Part shown: in pieces, positions 58,295-64,000 of the stretch
How positions within the stretch are numbered: the first letter of the stretch is position 1
How the letters are laid out: each line of letters opens with the position of its first letter
Assembly (NCBI RefSeq): GCF_001007935.1
Contig: NZ_CP011451.1
Location: forward strand, 2,604,001 to 2,668,000
Direction: 5' to 3'
Length of the DNA stretch: 64,000 nucleotides
Origin: Nitrosomonas communis
GTDB taxonomy: Bacteria; Pseudomonadota; Gammaproteobacteria; Burkholderiales; Nitrosomonadaceae
Program-made: the position numbers and the translations under genes
Notes under the pieces: generated by a model
What the model was told of the DNA's origin: nothing
The model's input: only the letters and a program-made list of their open reading frames with translations
The model's database searches: none

Positions 58295-60013
58295 ATGACT
58301 ATTGCTTCCAACGTAACCCCTTCCTCAGAAAATTTTGCCAAACTCTTCGAAGAAAGCCTTACACGTAAAGAAATGCGTGTAGGTGAGGTCATCACCGCAG
58401 AAGTTGTGCGAATTGACTATAATTTTGTAGTGGTCAATGCAGGCCTCAAATCCGAAAGTTATATTCCTATTGAGGAATTTAAAAATGACAGAGGCGAGAT
58501 TGAAGTTAAGGTAGGAGATTTTGTCAGTGTTGCTATTGATGCGCTCGAGGACGGTTTTGGTGAAACGCGCTTGTCCAGAGATAAAGCTAGACGATTAAAT
58601 GCTTGGCATGACCTGGAAGAAGCTATGGAAAAAGGCACCATAGTAAATGGCATGGTCAATGGTAAGGTAAAGGGTGGATTAACTGCCATGGTCAACGGTA
58701 TTCGTGCTTTCTTACCTGGTTCATTAGTAGATATCCGACCCGTCAAGGACACTACTCCTTATGAAAATAAGGAAATGGAATTCAAAGTCATTAAGCTCGA
58801 CCGTAAACGCAATAATGTTGTTATATCTCGACGCGCGGTGCTAGAAGAAACTCAAGGAGCGGATCGAGAATCTCTATTGGCAAACTTGCAAGAAGGCGCT
58901 ATTGTGCATGGTATTGTTAAAAATATTACTGATTATGGTGCGTTTGTTGACCTAGGCGGAATAGACGGACTCCTTCATATCACAGATTTAGCTTGGCGTC
59001 GTGTAAAACATCCTTCAGAGATCATTAATGTTGGCGACGAAGTGGCAGCCAAGGTGCTTAAATTTGATCAAGAAAAAAACCGTGTTTCCTTAGGCATGAA
59101 GCAATTAACCGAGGATCCATGGGTGGGTCTCTCAAGACGCTATCCTCCAGGCACACGCCTCTTTGGTAAAGTAACTAATCTCACAGACTACGGTGCCTTT
59201 GTAGAAATTGAACAAGGAATTGAAGGTTTAGTGCATGTTTCTGAAATGGATTGGACCAACAAAAATGTCTATCCTTCCAAAATAGTACAATTAGGTGATG
59301 AAGTTGAGGTCATGATTATTGAGATAGACGAGGAGCGCCGTCGTATCTCTCTTGGAATGAAACAATGCAAACCTAATCCTTGGGAAGAATTCGCAATGAG
59401 CCATGAAAAAGGTGATAAGGTCAAGGGTCAAATAAAATCTATCACTGATTTTGGGGTATTCATCGGCTTACCGGGCAATATTGACGGCCTAGTTCATTTA
59501 TCTGATCTTTCCTGGACTCAGCCAGGTGAAGAAGCCATACTAAATTATAAAAAAGGTGATGAGGTAGAAGCCGTTGTATTATCGATTGATGTTGAGAAAG
59601 AACGTATTTCCCTGGGAATAAAACAGTTAGAAGGAGATCCTTTTACTATATTTGTTGCAGCACACGATAAAAATAGTATTGTCAAGGGCACTGTAAAATC
59701 AATCGATGCCAAAGGTGCAGTCATCGCTTTAACTGAAGAAGTTGAAGGTTATTTGCGTTCTTCTGAAGTATCTCGTGACAAAATTGAAGATATACGGACT
59801 CAGCTCAAAGAGGGGGATCAGATTGAAGCGATGGTCATCAATATTGATCGTAAGAATCGTAATATCAATCTTTCCATAAAAGCAAAAGATCAATATGAAG
59901 AAAATAGTGCATTACAGATGGTCACCACTAAAACTCCTGCCAGTACAGGTACTACTAATCTGGGAGCATTGCTCAAAGCTAAAATGGATAGCAAAAACTC
60001 TGAAGAACAATAA
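58295..60013 (+). CDS. rpsA: 30S ribosomal protein S1
   Basis: The 572-residue protein has six S1 RNA-binding repeats. The first two bind the ribosome. The later ones carry the [52 protein letters not shown] and [26 protein letters not shown]-type signatures, quoted here from three adjoining repeats. It helps start translation on structured or weakly anchored mRNAs. Length is standard (557 in E. coli). A 128-base leader precedes it. ihfB follows after 9 bases. Confidence 0.97.
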   Translation: MTIASNVTPSSENFAKLFEESLTRKEMRVGEVITAEVVRIDYNFVVVNAGLKSESYIPIEEFKNDRGEIEVKVGDFVSVAIDALEDGFGETRLSRDKARRLNAWHDLEEAMEKGTIVNGMVNGKVKGGLTAMVNGIRAFLPGSLVDIRPVKDTTPYENKEMEFKVIKLDRKRNNVVISRRAVLEETQGADRESLLANLQEGAIVHGIVKNITDYGAFVDLGGIDGLLHITDLAWRRVKHPSEIINVGDEVAAKVLKFDQEKNRVSLGMKQLTEDPWVGLSRRYPPGTRLFGKVTNLTDYGAFVEIEQGIEGLVHVSEMDWTNKNVYPSKIVQLGDEVEVMIIEIDEERRRISLGMKQCKPNPWEEFAMSHEKGDKVKGQIKSITDFGVFIGLPGNIDGLVHLSDLSWTQPGEEAILNYKKGDEVEAVVLSIDVEKERISLGIKQLEGDPFTIFVAAHDKNSIVKGTVKSIDAKGAVIALTEEVEGYLRSSEVSRDKIEDIRTQLKEGDQIEAMVINIDRKNRNINLSIKAKDQYEENSALQMVTTKTPASTGTTNLGALLKAKMDSKNSEEQ

Positions 60014-60022
60014 AGGACATCG

Positions 60023-60319
60023 ATGACGAAATCTGAATTGATTTCCAAGCTTGCTGCTCGATACCCTCAGCTCTTGGCAAAAGATACTGAATTAGCCGTC
60101 AAGATGATACTTGATGCGATGGCTAATAGCCTCTCTAGAGGGGAGCGTATCGAAATTCGCGGTTTTGGCAGTTTTGATTTAAATTACAGGCCAGCTCGTG
60201 TTGGCCGCAACCCAAAGTCAGGAGAGAAGGTTCATGTACCTGAAAAATATGTTCCACATTTTAAAGCTGGAAAGAAAATGCGTGAACGCGTTGATTTTAA
60301 AGCAAAAGATAGAGCATAA
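60023..60319 (+). CDS. ihfB: Integration host factor beta subunit
   Basis: The 98-residue DNA-bending protein has [37 protein letters not shown] and the DNA-binding arm [19 protein letters not shown] with the intercalating proline. It forms IHF with IhfA. AAAGGACATCG precedes its ATG. It is translated from the rpsA operon as in many proteobacteria. Confidence 0.97.
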   Translation: MTKSELISKLAARYPQLLAKDTELAVKMILDAMANSLSRGERIEIRGFGSFDLNYRPARVGRNPKSGEKVHVPEKYVPHFKAGKKMRERVDFKAKDRA

Positions 60320-60341
60320 TAAATCCATTTAAAATATAGAG

Positions 60342-60387
60342 GATGCTCTTTTTGAACTAATAGCAATTATTGGTCGAAGAGAGCATC
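60342..60387 (+). terminator. Stem-loop between ihfB and lapA
   Basis: GATGCTCT (60342-60349) and AGAGCATC (60380-60387) form a perfect 8-bp stem with a 30-base loop. The following bases (TTCATATTTTATA) are T-rich but interrupted. It may attenuate transcription from rpsA-ihfB into lapA-pyrF. Confidence 0.4.
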
Positions 60388-60413
60388 TTCATATTTTATA
60401 TAATGTAAAGCTT

Positions 60414-60623
60414 ATGTATTTTTTTAATTGGCTTTTAAATATAATACTTTTCTTATTCCTAGTTAGCTTTGCCGCAAAAAATACTGAAATAATAACTATT
60501 CATTATTATTTTGGCTTTGAATGGCAAGCTCCACTAATAGTAGCTCTATTAGCATTTTTTGCATTAGGTATTATTTTGGGATATTTCTTTTGTTTAATCA
60601 AAAGATTAAGAAAAAAATTATAA
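60414..60623 (+). CDS. lapA: LapA family membrane protein (DUF1049)
   Basis: The 69-residue protein has two membrane helices (about 2-19 and 38-60) and the typical AAKNTEIITIHYYFG link between them. A basic C-terminus LIKRLRKKL follows. In E. coli LapA works with LapB in controlling LPS synthesis. Here no lapB follows; pyrF starts 18 bases after lapA. No strong ribosome-binding site is seen at the ATG. Confidence 0.88.
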   Translation: MYFFNWLLNIILFLFLVSFAAKNTEIITIHYYFGFEWQAPLIVALLAFFALGIILGYFFCLIKRLRKKL

Positions 60624-60641
60624 TGCTCCTAACGTGACTAC

Positions 60642-61340
60642 ATGAATAATCCCCGTATTATTGTTGCGCTTGATTTTTCTAATAAAAAACAGGCGCTTGA
60701 ATTTGCATCCAAATTAGATAAGAATTTATGTAGAATAAAAATTGGTAAAGAACTTTTTACTAGTGCTGGCCCGCAATTAATTGAACAATTGATGAGTTAC
60801 GGTTTTGATATTTTTCTTGATTTAAAATATCATGATATTCCGAATACGGTAGCAAATGCTTGTCGAGCTGCGTCAGATCTGGGCGTATGGATGGTTAATG
60901 TTCACGCGTTGGGAGGGAGAAAAATGCTTATTGCTGCTCAAGAAGCACTCTCCACAAAAAAAACAAAGCTCATCGCGGTAACATTACTTACCAACTTAAA
61001 TAAGAGCGATCTCTATGAGATAGGCTTGAATGAAGAACCCATCGATATTGTACAACGCCTTGCTTTACTTGCCAGCGATTGTGGTCTGGATGGTGTAGTT
61101 TGCTCAGCCATGGAAGCCCCGCAGCTTAGAAAAATCATTTCAAAAGATTTTTGCTTGGTAACACCAGGAATTCGTCCTCTGAATGGTAATAAAAATGATC
61201 AGGCTCGTGTAGCAACACCCCAAGAAGCGATACAAAATGGTGCTGATTATTTGGTAATTGGTAGACCTATTACACAATCTAATGACCCTCTCTTAATGCT
61301 TCAACAGCTAAACTATGAGATCGAAATGGTCCAGCTATAA
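60642..61340 (+). CDS. pyrF: Orotidine 5'-phosphate decarboxylase
   Basis: The 232-residue TIM-barrel enzyme makes UMP. It has RIIVALDFSNKKQALEFA, the catalytic DLKYHDIPNTVANACRA (Asp-Lys-x-x-Asp), LIAVTLLTN, VCSAMEAPQL, and LVTPGIRP with GADYLVIGRPIT for phosphate binding. It is the last gene of the plus-strand series beginning with aroA. Confidence 0.97.
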   Translation: MNNPRIIVALDFSNKKQALEFASKLDKNLCRIKIGKELFTSAGPQLIEQLMSYGFDIFLDLKYHDIPNTVANACRAASDLGVWMVNVHALGGRKMLIAAQEALSTKKTKLIAVTLLTNLNKSDLYEIGLNEEPIDIVQRLALLASDCGLDGVVCSAMEAPQLRKIISKDFCLVTPGIRPLNGNKNDQARVATPQEAIQNGADYLVIGRPITQSNDPLLMLQQLNYEIEMVQL

Positions 61341-61546
61341 AAAATTGAAAAAATTAATCCAATTTATGCGATCAATAACCGCTTTTTGTGCAACCACTAA
61401 TATAATCTCTCGCAAAGTACTCAAATAACCTCTCCATTTTCAAATCACAAATGGCGCAAAGGCGAGCCGCAGACAGTATCAATCTATACGGCAAGGTGAA
61501 GCCGACAAAGTCAGTTTTGGTTTGAAATGTAATAAGTTTATCAATC

Positions 61547-61572
61547 GATCGCTCGTTCTAGTTTTAACATTA
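61547..61572 (+). repeat. Short dispersed repeat, copy B
   Basis: The 14-base word GATCGCTCGTTCTA matches 49812-49825 exactly and then continues with partial similarity for about 12 bases. It lies next to a base-composition anomaly, which hints at a decayed mobile element. Confidence 0.4.
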
Positions 61573-61705
61573 GTCCCTTTCTCGGTATTCTCATTACACA
61601 GCCTGGACTCAGAGCTAATTCCGTTTTTAAATTTAAAGGATATTTATTGAATTATTTATTGATGTAAATTCAATAACTTTCCATAGTTAATAATTAACTT
61701 TTGAT

Positions 61706-61897
61706 CTAGAAATGGAATAATAGCACTTCCACCTTGATCACAGCATACGTGTACTCAGCGACCGGGGATGAACAACGCAACTTCTCCTCAAATTGTGCTA
61801 TCTCCTGCACAACCGCATCTATTACATTTGCCAGTAATTTTTGCTCAAATTCCGCACAAAACCTAATTTCCCCATTGAGTGACTTTTTCTCATTCAA
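61706..61897 (-). CDS. Possible small protein, 63 aa
   Basis: The frame starts with TTG and encodes a helical, protein-like sequence (FEQKLLANVIDAVVQEIAQFEEKL). The open frame continues upstream for about 12 residues without an ATG. No family is recognised and no ribosome-binding site is clear. It could be a gene relic. Confidence 0.25.
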   Translation of the reverse strand: MNEKKSLNGEIRFCAEFEQKLLANVIDAVVQEIAQFEEKLRCSSPVAEYTYAVIKVEVLLFHF

Positions 61898-62156
61898 TCG
61901 TAAGGCTTTTACAATACTATGTTTGCAGCTTTTTTATAGATCCAAATGAGGAAAAAAGATGAAGGAAATGTCTAGCTCCTACTTTTTCTACCATATATTA
62001 TTAAGCAAAAAATATTTAATCTCTAGAACTAATCTATCCATAAAAATTTTCAGATAAGAAAAGCTTCATAAAATTTTAATATAAACAATACTTTCCATTT
62101 ATATTATTCCTTGATATACTTTTTATTAATATATCATGTAAGTATAAATTAAAAGC

Positions 62157-62654
62157 ATGTCTGATAAGAACATTGTCATTTTATTTATTTACGCATGTTT
62201 AGTAACTGGTTGTGGATCAATAGGAAAAAAGGAGGCAAATTTTAATAGACAGCCCTCTCACATCCAAAATGATGACAAAATAAATTCACACTCTGTAAAA
62301 AATATTTTGTATGAAAATTATAAAAAATGGCAGGGAGTGCGCTATCAGCTTGGGGGGTTAAGTCAAGACGGAATCGATTGCTCAGGATTCGTTCATATTG
62401 TTTATAAAAAAGGATTAGGTAAGGAATTACCAAGAACAGCAACCCAGCAATCAAGGTTAGGAAAAATAATAAGTAAAAATGATCTTAAACCAGGTGATTT
62501 AATTTTCTTTAGAACTAATAAAAGATCAAATCATGTAGGTATTTACCTTGAAAATAGAAAATTTATTCATGCGTCCAGATCTAGAGGAGTAACGATATCC
62601 AGATTAGATGATCGTTACTGGAAATCTACATATTGGAAATCAGTCAGAATCTAA
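62157..62654 (+). CDS. NlpC/P60 family lipoprotein
   Basis: The 165-residue protein starts with a lipoprotein signal peptide and a lipobox LVTG-C19. The NlpC/P60 cysteine-peptidase domain has the nucleophile in DGIDCSGFVHIVYKKG, the first His in SNHVGIYL, and the second polar residue His in KFIHASRSRGV. Such enzymes cut peptide bonds in peptidoglycan. It is related to the Spr/MepS type. It stands alone behind an AT-rich region. Confidence 0.92.
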   Translation: MSDKNIVILFIYACLVTGCGSIGKKEANFNRQPSHIQNDDKINSHSVKNILYENYKKWQGVRYQLGGLSQDGIDCSGFVHIVYKKGLGKELPRTATQQSRLGKIISKNDLKPGDLIFFRTNKRSNHVGIYLENRKFIHASRSRGVTISRLDDRYWKSTYWKSVRI

Positions 62655-62699
62655 TAATTAATATCTAAGAAAACTAATTAATTTTAGCTTTTCAGAAAG

Positions 62700-63842
62700 T
62701 TATACCAACCATGCTGGACGCAGAATGAGTATTCCTCCCAATCCCAGCATCAATAATCCACTAACTAGCTTGAGTAAGCGCCCTGTTTGCATCGTAAGCT
62801 TATGGCTACTTAATGCAATTACACTTGCTCCCACCATGAGCGCATCATCTGTCAAGTATCCAAGAATATAAAGACCTAAATATGCATGATAAGTTATTGG
62901 ATGTAAATCCTGCTGAGTCAATATTGCGGTATAGATGGCGGGAAAACCTGCTGTGCATAATAATTCGATAAAATTAACCATGACTGCCAATACCGCAACT
63001 GCTATCAGAGCAGATAGCATCCTGTTTGTAGCCAGAATTGCTCTCATTCGAGCATATAGAGCAGGCTTAGCAGAATCTGGAATAGATAATGAGAACCCCC
63101 CTTTCCAGAAGATGAAATCCTTCATATTCAATCCACCAACGATTAATGCCATCCCGCCCAATATCCATCTCACGACAGCCGACAAACCAATTAATAAAAA
63201 AACATTGAGCCAAGCTGCCATGAATGCGTAATAAACTATTCCACTAACCAAAACAAAAATACCGGCAATAAGCGCCATTCTTTTACGGTCTTGCAAATGC
63301 ACAAGCATCGAGAGTAAGAATAACAATACCCACATCGCGCATGGATTTAAGCCATCAAGCAAGCCTACTATTAACGTGAACAGTGGTAGACCCAACTGGA
63401 AAACACTGATAGTACCGAATAGCGCTGTCTCAATCTGATTGCTCTTTGCCTCTTTGTCTGTCGTAGTTTGATCCACCAAAGATTCTAATAAAATACCAAT
63501 ATGATCAGCATTATCGAAACCAACAAGTAGTTGATTTTTGAAGTAAAATGCAGGCACGCCGGGTGGCCAGACACCTGCTTTCTGAGAATATTTCATCAAA
63601 TCATCACTAGCAGATACATCGTGATCGACTGAACGGTAAACTATGCGTAACCAAGGCCGTTCGCTTCCAAATCTTAAAAGAAATTTTTTGGCTTTTGCGC
63701 AATGTGGGCAATCATCACGTACGAAAACCTCAAGCTCATTTTCTTTAATAAATGTTTGCTGTATTTCCTCTGCTGCATTTGATAGTGATGAAATTAGGAT
63801 GTCGTCAAAAATAACTTCCAGAAATTGGATTAGAATGTTCAT
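62700..63842 (-). CDS. Thioredoxin/glutaredoxin-CcdA (DsbD-like) fusion membrane protein
   Basis: The 380-residue protein has an N-terminal thioredoxin-fold segment with C45-P-H-C48 in VRDDCPHCAKAKKFL and a cis-Pro region GVPAFYF. After about residue 145 a CcdA/DsbD-type membrane domain of six or more helices follows. It has LLDGLNPCAMWVLLFLLSML (first transport Cys) and NFIELLCTAGFPAIY (second). This layout suggests transfer of reducing power across the inner membrane. No clear signal peptide precedes the redox domain, so its side of the membrane is uncertain. Confidence 0.87.
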   Translation of the reverse strand: MNILIQFLEVIFDDILISSLSNAAEEIQQTFIKENELEVFVRDDCPHCAKAKKFLLRFGSERPWLRIVYRSVDHDVSASDDLMKYSQKAGVWPPGVPAFYFKNQLLVGFDNADHIGILLESLVDQTTTDKEAKSNQIETALFGTISVFQLGLPLFTLIVGLLDGLNPCAMWVLLFLLSMLVHLQDRKRMALIAGIFVLVSGIVYYAFMAAWLNVFLLIGLSAVVRWILGGMALIVGGLNMKDFIFWKGGFSLSIPDSAKPALYARMRAILATNRMLSALIAVAVLAVMVNFIELLCTAGFPAIYTAILTQQDLHPITYHAYLGLYILGYLTDDALMVGASVIALSSHKLTMQTGRLLKLVSGLLMLGLGGILILRPAWLV

Positions 63843-63891
63843 GCAGGATTATGGATAATAAAGCCAATTTATAATTGGTGAATGACAAATT

Positions 63892-64000
63892 GTGGCTGTT
63901 TACGATAAAAGCATTGAACTGAAGATGCAGCGGTTGTTTCTGCTGCTATCAGAAAAGGATCGGCGGCGGTATGCGGGGATTGAAGCGGCCAAGCTAGGGC
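63892..64000 (+). CDS. Transposase N-terminus (partial, possibly ISAzo13-like)
   Basis: A GTG-started frame runs off the right edge with 36 codons. The peptide LLSEKDRRRYAGIEAAKLG resembles the N-terminus of ISAzo13-type transposases, whose start has a similar E-x-x-R-R-x-x-A-x-x-EA-x-x-LG pattern. A perfect CCAATT/AATTGG palindrome (about 63864-63878) just upstream may be near the element end. The family call rests on short sequence only. Confidence 0.5.
   Translation, partial: MAVYDKSIELKMQRLFLLLSEKDRRRYAGIEAAKLG

Larger units (their letters stand above)
61341..62156. other. Long intergenic region (816 bp) after pyrF
   Basis: It holds a more GC-rich patch (61440-61530, with repeated GGCG/AAGCCG words such as GGCGAGCCGCAGACAG) that may be an IS remnant. 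It also holds copy B of a short repeat (61547-61572) and a 63-codon minus-strand frame (61706-61897). The last 200 bases before the NlpC gene are very AT-rich and probably contain its promoter. Confidence 0.45.

Overview
The window is a chromosomal segment of an AT-rich betaproteobacterium, most likely an ammonia oxidiser of the Nitrosomonas type. This is inferred from gene order and protein flavour, not from a database search. Supporting signs are the def-fmt-rsmB-DUF4390-ntrY-ntrX block facing a LysM-dprA-smg-topoisomerase block, a tkt-gap-pgk-pyk-fba set of the kind used in chemolithoautotrophic carbon metabolism, a dihaem cytochrome c4, and aroA-cmk-rpsA-ihfB-lapA-pyrF.

Left part (1-12200), accessory. 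umuD and umuC of a translesion polymerase V are present but 2.9 kb apart. A Crp/Fnr-type regulator and a complete IS3-family element (2061-3325, 3-bp CGG duplication) lie between them. Then comes a minus-strand, closely packed phage-type block (10188 down to 4758). It holds a phage-type conserved protein, a dNMP kinase, two tandem paralogues, a ThyX-type thymidylate synthase, an RtcB RNA ligase and small unknowns, but no integrase or structural genes. Several members are broken: ThyX and a 143-residue unknown by apparent 1-nt deletions, the kinase by an in-frame amber codon. The block abuts a GIDE-domain gene lacking its 5' half. A retropepsin-like zinc-protease homologue and a nucleotidyltransferase-like fragment follow.

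Middle part (12200-31400), mostly housekeeping. It has a flavin monooxygenase, rph-rdgB-hemW (rdgB carries a 1-nt deletion in a G run), map, cytochrome c4, thiD-thiE-hemL, rubredoxin-gloA, apaG, trkA-trkH, an inositol-monophosphatase-like protein with a thioredoxin-fold protein, rsmE, argA and yggX.

Right part (31400-64000). ppk1 is followed by a CYTH-CHAD protein, a MITE-like 189-bp element with a 5-bp duplication, and a strong bidirectional terminator. Then come the carbon-metabolism operon, the NtrYX pair (the NtrX AAA+ domain is catalytically degenerate), translation and envelope genes, topoisomerase III, aroA-cmk-rpsA-ihfB-lapA-pyrF (lapB is absent from its usual slot), an NlpC/P60 lipoprotein, a thioredoxin-CcdA fusion, and the start of a transposase at the edge.

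No CRISPR array, tRNA or rRNA was seen. I found no complete unknown system. The best candidates for a second look are the eroding phage-type block with its paralogue pair, the pseudo-AAA+ NtrX, the MITE family, and the long inverted repeat between gap and pgk.
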